From Paracoccaceae bacterium (lineage in GTDB: Bacteria; Pseudomonadota; Alphaproteobacteria; Rhodobacterales; Rhodobacteraceae): DNA of 38,217 nt. The DNA is taken from positions 1 through 38,217 of the forward strand of contig JAIXPH010000043.1 of the NCBI GenBank assembly GCA_027486345.1. The letters run 5' to 3'. This document shows, one piece after another, positions 1-7,094 of the stretch. Made by a program: the position numbers and the translations under genes. The stretch's first letter is position 1, and each line of letters starts with the position of its first letter. The notes below the pieces were generated by a model, which was not told the DNA's origin, searched no databases, and saw only the letters and a list, made by a program, of their open reading frames with translations.

Positions 1-519
1 CATCACCCCGGTCGGCATGCCGAACTCGGCCAGCAGATCGCGCAGCGCCGTCGCGGCGGCGATGACCTCGGCGAAGGGAACCGTGGTGTCGGGATCGAGG
101 TCAAAGACCAGACGGTCGGGCCGGTCGGGGCGGTCACGGTGCACGCCCTCGATGTGGAACTCCACCACGCCCATCTGCACCGCTGCGACCAGACCTGCGG
201 CCTCGGTCAGATAGAGGGCGCGGTCCCCGTCCTGCGCGGCAAAGCTGCGGATCTGCGCGGGCCAGCCCGTGGCGGCATGGCGCTGGAAGAACCCCTCACC
301 CGCGACGCCTTCGGGGTGGCGAAGGAAGGCGAGGGGGCGATCGGCCAGTTCGGCCAGAATAGGCTCTGCCATGGCCTCATGATAGCGCGCGAGGTCCCGC
401 TTGCGGATACCGCAGTCGGGAAAGATCAGCCGGTCGGGATGCGAGATTGTCACCCCCGCGACCACCGCCGCCCCGTCCGGGACCGAGTCTGAAGGGGGGG
501 TCACCGAAGGACGGGGCAT
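1..519 (-). CDS. ligD: LigD polymerase (primase-like) domain protein, C-terminus beyond window
   Basis: The 173 visible residues match the polymerase domain of bacterial NHEJ LigD, which adds and fills nucleotides at double-strand breaks together with Ku. Visible landmarks are ISHPDRLIFPD at residues 25-35, RPLAFLRHPEGVAGEGFFQRH at 61-81 (family form usually FFQKH), VQMGVVEFH at 114-122, and DRPDRPDRLVFDLDPD at 129-144 with the metal-binding Asp pair D140/D142. The start at 519 has an AGGA about 9 nt upstream, and no ligase or nuclease domain precedes it. The protein is therefore either a stand-alone polymerase-domain LigD or a polymerase-first fusion; the window edge hides which. The reading frame is open to position 1 without a stop. 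No ku gene is in the window. The family call is firm; the full architecture is unknown. Confidence 0.88.
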   Translation of the reverse strand, partial: MPRPSVTPPSDSVPDGAAVVAGVTISHPDRLIFPDCGIRKRDLARYHEAMAEPILAELADRPLAFLRHPEGVAGEGFFQRHAATGWPAQIRSFAAQDGDRALYLTEAAGLVAAVQMGVVEFHIEGVHRDRPDRPDRLVFDLDPDTTVPFAEVIAAATALRDLLAEFGMPTGVM

Positions 520-568
520 GGCGGGGTGTTCCTGTCCGGTCCGGGCCGTAGACGGCCAAAAGGCGTGA

Positions 569-591
569 CGCGCCCCCGGACAGGGGGCGCG
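569..591 (-). terminator. GC-rich hairpin after the lipoprotein gene
   Basis: Nine-base arms CGCGCCCCC (569-577) and GGGGGCGCG (583-591) enclose a 5-nt loop. Read leftward, the hairpin lies 17 nt past the lipoprotein stop and is followed after a few bases by CCTTTTGG. It probably separates that gene from ligD. The T-tract is short and not immediately adjacent, so intrinsic termination is plausible but not certain. Confidence 0.5.
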
Positions 592-607
592 CCGGATGGT
601 CACGCGG

Positions 608-865
608 TCAGCACGGACCGACAAAGGTGGTGCCATTGGCGCGGCGATAGATGCACTGCCCCTGGCTGTTGCGCCCGATCAGCGATCCGGCGGCGGCCCC
701 GGCAATGCCGCCGATGACGGCCCCTTCCAGCCGGTTGTCATCGCCCGCGACGACCGACCCCAGCGCCGCTCCGGCGGCGGCACCGGCCAGCGTGTTCTGC
801 TGCGGCGTGGTCTGGCAGCCCGCGATCAATGCGGTCAGCGGCAGGATCAGCAGGAATGTCCTCAT
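608..865 (-). CDS. Small glycine-zipper lipoprotein
   Basis: This 85-residue protein has a classic lipoprotein signal: a hydrophobic stretch from residue 4 and lipobox LIAGC with the lipidated Cys at 17. A glycine-zipper segment follows (AGAAAGAALG, then AVIGGIAGAAAGSLIG), typical of small outer-membrane glycine-zipper lipoproteins of the YmgG/SlyB/17-kDa antigen type, and the tail ends with a short Cys-containing segment. I chose the ATG at 865 because GGAG lies 8 nt upstream; an in-frame ATG at 871 sits only 2 nt past the same GGAG, and a longer TTG-started frame to 967 has no signal-peptide logic. The role is probably envelope integrity or stress; the exact function is unknown. Its neighbours on both sides are stress-related genes. 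No EcfG-type promoter was found upstream. Confidence 0.8.
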   Translation of the reverse strand: MRTFLLILPLTALIAGCQTTPQQNTLAGAAAGAALGSVVAGDDNRLEGAVIGGIAGAAAGSLIGRNSQGQCIYRRANGTTFVGPC

Positions 866-1044
866 CGTCATCTCTCCCGTGGGGGACCCGTCAGGGTCTG
901 TTCCGTGGCCCGACCCAATCCGCGAGGGCGGGGTGCGGTTCCCTGGCGGTGCAACCGCAGCCCGCAAAAGCCGACGGCCACCGCAGGGGAGGCGGTGGCC
1001 GTCAACGGTCGGGGAACGGGCGGCTGCAGGGCCGATGCGACCCG

Positions 1045-1218
1045 TTACAGCGGCGGCCGTCCGCGCACCGCCCGCGCGATCATCGCGACGATGAACAGCA
1101 CGACGAACACCACGAACAGGAACTGCGCGATGCCGGCCGAAGCACCGGCGATCCCGCCAAAACCAAGGACGCCCGCGATCAGCGCGATGATGAGAAAGGC
1201 CAAAGCCCAGCCAAGCAT
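1045..1218 (-). CDS. DUF1328 (YtjA-type) small membrane protein
   Basis: This 57-residue protein begins [20 protein letters not shown] and has two hydrophobic segments (about residues 3-22 and 30-49), with a short basic C-terminus ending RAVRGRPPL. The length, the [15 protein letters not shown] start and the Gly-rich turn GFGGIAG are the DUF1328/YtjA signature. These are widespread small inner-membrane proteins, often induced by stress; the molecular function is unknown. The start at 1218 has a strong AAGGAG 6 nt upstream; upstream in-frame methionines to 1410 are not credible. An exact EcfG-type promoter lies 35 nt upstream of the start codon on the same strand, which suggests general-stress control. 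Confidence 0.9.
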   Translation of the reverse strand: MLGWALAFLIIALIAGVLGFGGIAGASAGIAQFLFVVFVVLFIVAMIARAVRGRPPL

Positions 1219-1252
1219 GTCGATCTCCTTCAGGTCGGTTGACTTGCCTGCC

Positions 1253-1277
1253 AACGCCTCCGGGGGGCCGGGGTTCC
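1253..1277 (-). promoter_or_regulatory. EcfG-type general-stress promoter for the DUF1328 gene
   Basis: Reading leftward, GGAAC (1277-1273), a 16-nt spacer and CGTT (1256-1253) match the alphaproteobacterial EcfG consensus GGAAC-N16/17-CGTT exactly. The -10 element ends about 35 nt before the DUF1328 start codon, a normal leader length. The match is read directly from the sequence; use by EcfG is inferred. Confidence 0.75.
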
Positions 1278-1346
1278 GTTCACCGCAGGGGCGGAGGTCC
1301 GGCGCGGCAGGCGCAGCCGTCATCCGCCGATACACGCACAGGATGC

Positions 1347-1371
1347 GGAACAAGCCCGGAACGCCTGCGTT
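1347..1371 (+). promoter_or_regulatory. EcfG-type general-stress promoter for the small-peptide/ndi/holin/DUF3618 operon
   Basis: GGAAC (1347-1351), a 16-nt spacer and CGTT (1368-1371) form an exact EcfG consensus. It lies 37 nt upstream of the 22-codon gene at 1409 and is back-to-back with the element driving DUF1328, so one 190-bp region would serve two divergent stress transcripts. Confidence 0.75.
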
Positions 1372-1408
1372 GGCCCGGCATATCCCGCAGGCACAAGGAC
1401 ACATCGGC

Positions 1409-1477
1409 ATGTACAGCCTTTTCTACATCATCGGTGTCGTCGTCGTGGCGCTGCTGGTCATCAACCTGATCGCATGA
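1409..1477 (+). CDS. 22-residue single-span membrane peptide
   Basis: This tiny open frame encodes [11 protein letters not shown] followed by more Val/Leu/Ile and ends NLIA, essentially one transmembrane helix. Support comes from an AAGGA 10 nt upstream of the ATG, an EcfG-type promoter 37 nt upstream, and a stop codon embedded just before the AGGAGGA ribosome site of the next gene, which indicates an operon. Very short hydrophobic proteins of this sort occur in alphaproteobacterial stress loci but are often left unannotated. It could act as a membrane-inserted regulator or partner of the following Ndi/holin-family proteins; that is inference. The alternative is a leader peptide whose translation sets expression of the downstream gene. 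Confidence 0.6.
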   Translation: MYSLFYIIGVVVVALLVINLIA

Positions 1478-1489
1478 GGAGGAACCAGG

Positions 1490-2095
1490 ATGTCCCATGA
1501 AAACCAGACCACCACGACCGAAGACCTGAGCCAGAGCGTCCGCAGCGCGGCCGAAGGGCTAAAGGAAACCGGCGCCCAGGCGGTGGCGGGGGCGAAATCC
1601 GTCATGGGCTCGGCGCTGACCGACCTGAAGGCCGGGGCCAGTGCCAAGGCCGACGAGATGCGCGGCTCCATCGCCGAGGAAGGCCAGCGCATGGCCTCGA
1701 CGCTGCGCGACGCGGCCGAGCAGGGCACTGGCGGCGTTCAGGCGCGGGTGCTGGAAACCATGGCCAGCGGTGTCGAGGCAGTGTCCGACCAGATCGCCAC
1801 GCGGGATGTGTCGGGCCTGATGCATGACGTGACCGCCTTTGCGCGGCGCAATCCGGCGGTGTTCGTGGCCGGGGCGGCGGTGGCCGGTCTGATGCTGGCG
1901 CGTCTGGCCGCACAGGCGGGACGGGCCGAGGACGGCCGCAGCAGCACCGCAACCCATGACCGGCGCGCCACGCAGGCGGGCGACATGGGCGCAGGCTTTG
2001 GCCCCCGTGACAGGGCGGATGATCTGGGCAGCGAATTCGGCAAGGGCATGGGCGCGTCCGGCGGCGCTGGCCCCACGATGAGGGGCGCGCTGTGA
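1490..2095 (+). CDS. Ndi/ElaB-YqjD-like membrane-anchored stress protein
   Basis: The 201-residue protein starts with a polar Ala/Glu/Lys-rich region (1-110) predicted to be long amphipathic helix, has a single transmembrane segment near residues 121-140 (NPAVFVAGAAVAGLMLARLA), and a disordered Gly/Arg/Asp-rich tail. This layout (helical soluble part, then RRNP and a Gly-rich membrane anchor) resembles rhizobial nutrient-deprivation-induced proteins and the E. coli ElaB/YqjD ribosome-tethering family. It is followed at once by a YqjE-type and a DUF3618 protein, the same grouping as yqjCDE-like loci. A strong AGGAGG precedes the ATG. Function beyond stress-linked membrane association is not established from the sequence. 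Confidence 0.7.
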   Translation: MSHENQTTTTEDLSQSVRSAAEGLKETGAQAVAGAKSVMGSALTDLKAGASAKADEMRGSIAEEGQRMASTLRDAAEQGTGGVQARVLETMASGVEAVSDQIATRDVSGLMHDVTAFARRNPAVFVAGAAVAGLMLARLAAQAGRAEDGRSSTATHDRRATQAGDMGAGFGPRDRADDLGSEFGKGMGASGGAGPTMRGAL

Positions 2096-2096
2096 G

Positions 2097-2525
2097 ATGA
2101 TCGACCCTTTCCCCCCGCAGGAGCCCGCATCCGACACACGCAGCACGGGTGCGTTGATCCACTCCGCCTTCCAGCATGTGAATGGCCTGATCCGGGGCGA
2201 AATCGCGCTCGCCCGGGCCGAGGTCGAGCAGAGCCTGCGCACGGCGGCGGCGGGAGTGGGGATGCTGGCCATCGCCTTGGCGCTGGTGCTGGTGGCGCTG
2301 AACGTGCTGGCGGCTGCCATCGTCGCCGGTCTGGCCGAGGCCGGTCTGCATCCGGGATGGGCGGCGATGATCGTCGGCGCCTTCTTCCTGATCGCGGCGG
2401 GGGTGCTGGTCCTGATCGGCAAGAAGTCCCTCGACCCCGGCACCCTCGCCCCCACACGCACGGCGCGCAATCTCAGGCGCGATGTTGAAACGGTAAAGGA
2501 AGCGACCAATGACACTCGTGGATAA
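2097..2525 (+). CDS. Phage-holin-superfamily (YqjE-type) membrane protein
   Basis: This 142-residue protein has an amphipathic N-terminal helix containing HVNGLIRGEIALARAEVEQ, then two strong transmembrane segments (about residues 53-80 and 88-106) and a basic tail. This is the Phage_holin_3_6/YqjE (PF07332) arrangement. Despite the family name these chromosomal proteins are not lytic; they are co-transcribed with ElaB/YqjD-type proteins in stress operons. The start lies 1 nt after the stop of the preceding gene, and the end overlaps the DUF3618 gene by 17 nt, so all three should be translated from one message. Confidence 0.85.
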   Translation: MIDPFPPQEPASDTRSTGALIHSAFQHVNGLIRGEIALARAEVEQSLRTAAAGVGMLAIALALVLVALNVLAAAIVAGLAEAGLHPGWAAMIVGAFFLIAAGVLVLIGKKSLDPGTLAPTRTARNLRRDVETVKEATNDTRG

Positions 2526-3321
2526 TCATGACCGTCCCGACCAGATCGAGGCCGATCTGGAAAAGAACCGCAACGGCCTGGCCTCGGCGCTGGACGAACT
2601 GACCAACCGCGCCTCGGTCGATTACGTCGCGCGTGAGGCGCTTGGCCTGATCAAGGTCAACACCGCCGAGGCGACGCGCTCGCTGGACCGCATGATGCGG
2701 GCCAATCCGATGGCCTTCGCGCTGGTGGGCGCGGGCGTCGCCTGGATGGTGCTGGGCGGCAAGGACAAGGACAAGACCGCCGCAGATCCGAACCCGGAGT
2801 GGCATGGCCATCTGGCCAGCCTGCGCGATCAGGCCCGCGACACGCTGCTCCGGCTGGAGGAGGAGGCGCGGTCTGGCATGGACAGCCTGAAATCCGGGAT
2901 TCAGGATCAGATGGGGCAGGTCCGCGACTATGCCGCCGAACGGGCGCAGGTGATCGAAACCTTCGCCACCGACCTGAAGGATGCCATCGCCGCAGGTCTG
3001 GACGATCTGGCCGAGGGCACGCGGGAGCGCGTGATGCAGGCCCGGCAAGAGAGCTATGCCGCGCTGCTGCGGGCCGAACATATGGTCAAGGACGGGGCGC
3101 GGGACGCGGTGGCGATGGTGGATGACCATCCGATCGCCACGGGCGCGGTCGCCTTGGCCATCGGCGCGGTGGCGGGCATGGCCTTCCTGCGCGCGGGCGA
3201 GGCGGATCGCCGCAACCAGCCCGGCTGGTGGGCCGAAAAGGCGGACGGCCCGCAGCGCCGGACGGGCGGTGTCTCGACCGGCGGCGCGGACCGCCATGCA
3301 GGGCGCCCCCCGATGGTGTGA
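2509..3321 (+). CDS. DUF3618 domain-containing membrane protein
   Basis: This protein has 270 residues. Residues 10-60 carry the DUF3618 pattern (RPDQIEADLEKNRNGLASAL, then LDELTNRAS and VDYVAREALG), which in the family begins IExDIerTRaeLaxTLdeL. A hydrophobic span follows at about 70-85 (NPMAFALVGAGVAWMVLGG), then a long helical, charged region (95-210) likely to form a coiled coil or apolipoprotein-like amphipathic bundle, and a second hydrophobic span near 213-227 (HPIATGAVALAIGAVAGMAF). An AAGGAAG precedes the ATG. It is the last gene of the putative EcfG-controlled operon and ends just before a bidirectional terminator. Its role is probably membrane or envelope stress protection; the mechanism is unknown. 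Confidence 0.85.
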   Translation: MTLVDNHDRPDQIEADLEKNRNGLASALDELTNRASVDYVAREALGLIKVNTAEATRSLDRMMRANPMAFALVGAGVAWMVLGGKDKDKTAADPNPEWHGHLASLRDQARDTLLRLEEEARSGMDSLKSGIQDQMGQVRDYAAERAQVIETFATDLKDAIAAGLDDLAEGTRERVMQARQESYAALLRAEHMVKDGARDAVAMVDDHPIATGAVALAIGAVAGMAFLRAGEADRRNQPGWWAEKADGPQRRTGGVSTGGADRHAGRPPMV

Positions 3322-3342
3322 CGCGTCGTCCCTGTGGGATCG

Positions 3343-3383
3343 AAAAAGGGCTGGAGGGGATTTCCCCCTCCAGCCCGGTCTTT
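3343..3383. terminator. Bidirectional intrinsic terminator
   Basis: Perfect 12-bp arms gggctggagggg (3348-3359) and cccctccagccc (3365-3376) are flanked by an A-tract at 3343-3347 and GGTCTTT at 3377-3383. It sits between the convergent DUF3618 and csbD genes and would stop transcription from both sides. Confidence 0.8.
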
Positions 3384-3403
3384 CTCGGACGCTTGGTCGG
3401 GTG

Positions 3404-3601
3404 TCACATCCCCTGCGACCAGTCGTCCACCTCACGCTCGGCCTCTTCGCGGGCCAGACCGTAACGGCGCTGGATCGCCCCCACCATCTCGTCGCGGCGA
3501 CCGGCGATCTGAGTCCACTCGTCATCGGTGATCTCGCCCCATTTGGTGCGGGCGGTTCCCATCATCTGTTTCCAGCTTCCGGCAATCTGATCCCAGTTCA
3601 T
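3404..3601 (-). CDS. CsbD-family general stress protein
   Basis: The 65-residue protein MNWDQIAGSWKQMMGTARTK continues with WGEITDDEW, a GRRDEMVGAIQ segment and RYGLAREEAEREVDDW. This is the full-length CsbD pattern (NWDQIxGxWKQxxGxxKxxWGxLTDDd). CsbD proteins are small, soluble and helical, strongly induced by general stress response sigma factors, with no known enzymatic role. The start at 3601 has AAAAGGAGA 6 nt upstream. An exact EcfG-type promoter lies 31 nt upstream of the ATG, which agrees with known stress control of this family. Confidence 0.93.
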   Translation of the reverse strand: MNWDQIAGSWKQMMGTARTKWGEITDDEWTQIAGRRDEMVGAIQRRYGLAREEAEREVDDWSQGM

Positions 3602-3631
3602 TCCTGTCTCCTTTTGCGGTTGATGCCAGTC

Positions 3632-3656
3632 AACGCCGCAGGGCAGGGGCCGTTCC
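3632..3656 (-). promoter_or_regulatory. EcfG-type general-stress promoter for csbD
   Basis: Reading leftward, GGAAC (3656-3652), 16 nt and CGTT (3635-3632) match the EcfG consensus exactly. The -10 ends 31 nt before the csbD start codon. Confidence 0.78.
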
Positions 3657-3722
3657 AAAGGCCGCGGCAGGGCGGCGGAATGTGGCACAGCGCGGCGGCG
3701 CGGAATGGAGATGGGGCGGCGC

Positions 3723-3748
3723 GGAACTGGTGGCCGGTGGCGCTGGTT
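3723..3748 (+). promoter_or_regulatory. Possible EcfG-type promoter for the AI-2E transporter gene
   Basis: GGAAC (3723-3727), a 17-nt spacer and GGTT (3745-3748) match the EcfG consensus except for the weakly conserved first base of the -10. It lies 67 nt before the transporter start at 3816. Candidate only; position and neighbours make it plausible. Confidence 0.4.
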
Positions 3749-3815
3749 TCCTGCCGTTGCCCACCCGCCATCCGTCCCGTCCCCCCATCTGTCCTGTCCT
3801 CCGCGAAAGGCCGCC

Positions 3816-4982
3816 ATGTCCGCCGAACCGACGCCCGCCGCGCCCCGCATCCCGCCTCCTGCCCCGCCGGACTCCCCGCTGCGCCCCTATATGCCGCTGG
3901 CGGTCGTGTTCCTTGCCCTTGTGGCGCTGATGGTCGTCATGGAGCAGGCCGAAAGCATCTTGTCGCCCATCGTCTTGGGCATGGTCACCGGCATCGTGCT
4001 GTCGCCCCTGTCCGAGCTTTGGGAGCGTTGGGGATTTCCCCCGGCCGCCGGGGCCTTGGCCAGTCTGGTGCTGACGCTGGTGGCGGCGGCGCTGCTGATC
4101 CTTCTGGTGCAGCCGGTGGCGGCGCGTCTGGTGGCGCAGGCACCCAAGGTGCTGGCCGACATGCAGGACACGGTGGACAGCGTCTCGACCCGCCTGCGCA
4201 GCCTGCGGACCGCCTCCGAAGTGGTGGCCGAGGCGCTGGGGGGCGAACCGACGCCCTCGCCCGCCCCGGCCAACGAGGGTCTGCCCAGTGTCACCGATGC
4301 CATCCTGCTGGCCCCCGCTGTCGTGGCGCAGGCTACCGTCTTTGCCGGGGTGCTGTTCTTTTTCCTGATGTCCCGCCACGAGCTTTACGCCGGGATCGGC
4401 CAGCTTTTGCCGGGGACCGAGACGGTGCAGATCGTCGCCCGCCTGCGCCGGGCCGAACGCCATGTCGCGCGCTATTTCCTGACGGTGTCGCTGGTCAACA
4501 TCGGGCTTGGCCTTGGCACGGCGGCGGCGCTGCGGCTGATGGGCCTGCCCGATGCGGAGCTCTGGGGCGTGGTGGCGATGCTGTTCAATTTCATCGTCTA
4601 TCTCGGCCCGGTGATCGTGGTGCTGTGCCTGACCGTGGCCGGTGTGGCGGCCTTTGACGGCGCGCTGTCGCTGGCCCCCGCCGCCGCCTTCCTTGCGCTG
4701 AACTTCATCGAGGGCCAGTTCATCACCCCGACCTTTGTCGGGCGGCAGATGCAATTGAACCCGCTGGTGGTCTTTGTCGCGCTCGTGGTGGGCATGTGGC
4801 TTTGGGGCGCGGTGGGGGGAATCGTGGCCCTTCCCATCGCCGTCTGGGCCCGCGTCATGCGCGACGACCGGGAATTGTCCCTCGCGCGGCTGCCCGACAA
4901 TGCCATCGCCGCCGTGATCCACGAGGAGGCCGGCTCGAAGTCTGGTCCAACCTCTGGCCCGACCTCCGGTCCGCCCGCCTGA
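3816..4982 (+). CDS. AI-2E family transporter (TqsA/PerM-like permease)
   Basis: This 388-residue integral membrane protein has a Pro-rich cytoplasmic N-terminus (1-25) and transmembrane segments near 28-46, 48-66 and 75-100. A soluble extramembrane region (about 105-165) contains PKVLADMQDTVDSVSTRLR, and a block of C-terminal spans follows. The family motifs are LNFIEGQFITPTFVGRQMQL and LNPLVVFVALVVGMWLWGAV near residues 290-335, and the overall length is typical. Members export small molecules (AI-2 has been proposed) or act in ion exchange, so the true substrate is unknown. I chose the MSAEP start at 3816 with AAAGG 6 nt upstream; the longer frame to 3705 is unlikely. The C-terminus carries a small SGPTSGP repeat. 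Confidence 0.88.
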   Translation: MSAEPTPAAPRIPPPAPPDSPLRPYMPLAVVFLALVALMVVMEQAESILSPIVLGMVTGIVLSPLSELWERWGFPPAAGALASLVLTLVAAALLILLVQPVAARLVAQAPKVLADMQDTVDSVSTRLRSLRTASEVVAEALGGEPTPSPAPANEGLPSVTDAILLAPAVVAQATVFAGVLFFFLMSRHELYAGIGQLLPGTETVQIVARLRRAERHVARYFLTVSLVNIGLGLGTAAALRLMGLPDAELWGVVAMLFNFIVYLGPVIVVLCLTVAGVAAFDGALSLAPAAAFLALNFIEGQFITPTFVGRQMQLNPLVVFVALVVGMWLWGAVGGIVALPIAVWARVMRDDRELSLARLPDNAIAAVIHEEAGSKSGPTSGPTSGPPA

Positions 4983-4998
4983 CCGCGCCCTGACCAAG

Positions 4999-5017
4999 GG
5001 ATGGGTGCGCCCCATCC
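4999..5017 (+). terminator. Hairpin downstream of the AI-2E transporter gene
   Basis: Seven-base arms GGATGGG (4999-5005) and CCCATCC (5011-5017) with a 5-nt loop start 17 nt after the stop codon. There is no clear T-run. The rest of the 239-bp gap to the next gene holds only further short GC hairpins (5058-5070, 5173-5186). Confidence 0.4.
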
Positions 5018-5221
5018 GGCCCAAGGCGGCTTTCCCAACCTCCCGTCCGGCTGCGACCCGCCTTTGGCGGTTCGGCCAGATTGGCCGCGCGACGCGTGCT
5101 TGTTACACCCATGGGGCGAAACGCGGCAAAGGTCCGCAACCAACCCTCACAAGCATCGGCGTGGAGGATGACCCCGGTTTTCCGGGTCTGGCCCCGCCTT
5201 GCCCGAATCCGGGACGCGACC

Positions 5222-7069
5222 ATGACCATCACGTATAATGACCAGATTTCCCTTTATACCAGTGGGCAGACCGCCCCGGCCTCCAACGCCTGGTTGGTGT
5301 CGGATTGGGCAGCGGGCCAGACCTCCAACATGAACTGGGAGGCCGACAATGTCCGCCGCACCGCGACCGGCGCGGTCGAACTGGTGCTGGACAGATCCGC
5401 GCCCGGGGCCTCGCGCCCCTATGCGGGTGGGGAAATCCAGTCCGATGCAAGTGCGACGACCGGCACCTTCGCCTGGCATGCCAAGGCCCCGGTGATGCGG
5501 CCGGGCGCGGTCTTCGGCCTGTTCACCTATCGCGCCGATTGGCAGAACCAGCCCTGGGTCGAGTTCGATTTCGAATTCGTCGGCGCGGACACCACCAAGG
5601 TGCAACTGAACATCCACATGGAGAACGCGGCTGGCCAGCATGTCTCGTTGGCGGAAAAGAAGGGTGCGCCGATCATCGTCGATCTTGGCTTCGATGCGGC
5701 GCAGGGGGTGCATGACTACAAGGTGGTGATTGCCGCGCAGGGGGCCACCTTCCTTGTCGATGGCAAGGTGGTGGGGGTCTATGGCCCGGCCGACATGCCG
5801 CAGGGCGTTTGGCAGCTTGGCCCGATGAAAAGCTATGTCGATCTGTGGTGCGCGCAGGGTCTGGACGCTTGGGCGGGCACTTGGGCAGGTGGCCCCACGC
5901 CGCTGGTGGCCCGGCTGGACGGGGTCGAGGTGCGGGCGGGCGACCTGACCGCCGCCGCCCCGGCCGTGGCACCAGTCCCCGCCGGGGCGGATGATTTCGC
6001 CAACCTGCTGATCGGCACGGCGGGCGCGGACCTGATCGATGGCAAGGGCGGCCATGACACGCTGCAAGGCGGCGCGGGCCATGACAGCCTGCGCGGCGGG
6101 GCCGGGGATGACCACATCGGCCTCGACAGCGGCAATGACCTGATCGACGGCGGCACTGGCAGCGACTGGCTGGACATCGGAGCGATGGCGGCGACGGTCG
6201 ATCTGGCGCTGACCGGCGGGCAGGGGACGGGCTATGGCAGCGACACGATCACCGGGATCGAGAATGTCGCGGGCGGCGCAGGCGCGGACCGCATCCTCGG
6301 CGACGACGGCGCGAACCGGCTGATCGGCAATGACGGGGCCGACACGCTGACCGGGCGCGGCGGCGCGGATGTGATCGACGGCGGTCTGGGCGATGACGTC
6401 CTGACCGGTGGTCTGGGCAACGATGCCTTGACCGGCGGGGCCGGAGCGGACCTGCTGCGGCTGGATGGCGGCGACGATGTGGTGGAGGGCGGCGACGGGG
6501 TGGACACGCTGTTCTACACCGGCACGGCATCCCTGGTGGTGAACCTGTCGCTGACCGGCGCGCAGGCCACCGGCACGGGCACCGACATCCTGCGCGGGAT
6601 CGAGAATGTGACCGGCGATGCGGGGGCGGATCGGCTGACAGGCTCGGCGCTGGCCAATGTCCTGAGCGGCGGGGGCGGGGCGGATACGCTCAACGGTGGG
6701 GCGGGGGCCGACAGCCTGCTGGGCGGGACCGGACGCGATGTGATGTCGGGCGGTGCCGACAGGGACCGGGATGTCTTTGTGTTCAACAGCATCGCCGACA
6801 GCGCGGTCGGGTCGCCGCGGGATGTGGTGCAGTCTTTCCTCTCGGGCATAGACGACATCGACCTGCGCGGGATCGACGCCAATGGCGGCATGGCGGGGGA
6901 CCAGTCCTTTGCCTTTGCCGGATCGACTGCCGCGGCCCATGCGGTCTGGGTCACGGCGGCGGGTGCCGACCTGATCCTGAGCGGCGATGTGACGGGCGAC
7001 GCGCGGGCGGATTTCCAGATCGGGCTGACCGGCGTGGCGGCCCTGATCGCGGCGGATCTGCTGCTGTGA
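5222..7069 (+). CDS. Secreted GH16 glycanase with RTX repeats and serralysin-type C-terminus
   Basis: This protein has 615 residues. The N-terminal 240 residues form a GH16 beta-jelly-roll. The signature VEFDFEFVG at 113-121 gives the retaining catalytic triad E114 (nucleophile), D116 and E118 (acid/base); PGAVFGLFTYRADWQNQPW precedes it as in bacterial licheninase/ExsH-ExoK glycanases. A linker (241-258) leads to Ca-binding RTX nonapeptides at about 262-312, 350-430 and 468-512 (for example GGAGHDSL, GGLGNDAL, GGAGADSLL), and residues 515-615 resemble the serralysin C-terminal domain that carries the type I secretion signal. There is no Sec signal peptide, consistent with ABC-type (type I) export. 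ExsH of Sinorhizobium, which trims succinoglycan, has the same design, so cutting of the cell's own or a competitor's exopolysaccharide is likely; the substrate is not proven. No exporter genes are nearby. Confidence 0.88.
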   Translation: MTITYNDQISLYTSGQTAPASNAWLVSDWAAGQTSNMNWEADNVRRTATGAVELVLDRSAPGASRPYAGGEIQSDASATTGTFAWHAKAPVMRPGAVFGLFTYRADWQNQPWVEFDFEFVGADTTKVQLNIHMENAAGQHVSLAEKKGAPIIVDLGFDAAQGVHDYKVVIAAQGATFLVDGKVVGVYGPADMPQGVWQLGPMKSYVDLWCAQGLDAWAGTWAGGPTPLVARLDGVEVRAGDLTAAAPAVAPVPAGADDFANLLIGTAGADLIDGKGGHDTLQGGAGHDSLRGGAGDDHIGLDSGNDLIDGGTGSDWLDIGAMAATVDLALTGGQGTGYGSDTITGIENVAGGAGADRILGDDGANRLIGNDGADTLTGRGGADVIDGGLGDDVLTGGLGNDALTGGAGADLLRLDGGDDVVEGGDGVDTLFYTGTASLVVNLSLTGAQATGTGTDILRGIENVTGDAGADRLTGSALANVLSGGGGADTLNGGAGADSLLGGTGRDVMSGGADRDRDVFVFNSIADSAVGSPRDVVQSFLSGIDDIDLRGIDANGGMAGDQSFAFAGSTAAAHAVWVTAAGADLILSGDVTGDARADFQIGLTGVAALIAADLLL

Positions 7070-7076
7070 TCCCGCG

Positions 7077-7094
7077 CGCCCTCAGCGCAGGGCG
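7077..7094. terminator. Small hairpin between convergent glycanase and mprF genes
   Basis: Arms CGCCCT (7077-7082) and AGGGCG (7089-7094) bracket a 6-nt loop across the 12-nt gap and the mprF stop. It is short and lacks a T-tract; it may be a weak shared terminator. Confidence 0.3.

Noticed and set aside
500-532. GTTCC at 528-532 as an EcfG -35 for ligD
   Set aside because: The -10 would fall inside the coding sequence and no CGTT is at 16-17 nt spacing.
880-942. GGAAC elements (minus strand, 904-900 and 942-938) as EcfG promoters for the lipoprotein gene
   Set aside because: No CGTT or close variant occurs 16-17 nt downstream of either.
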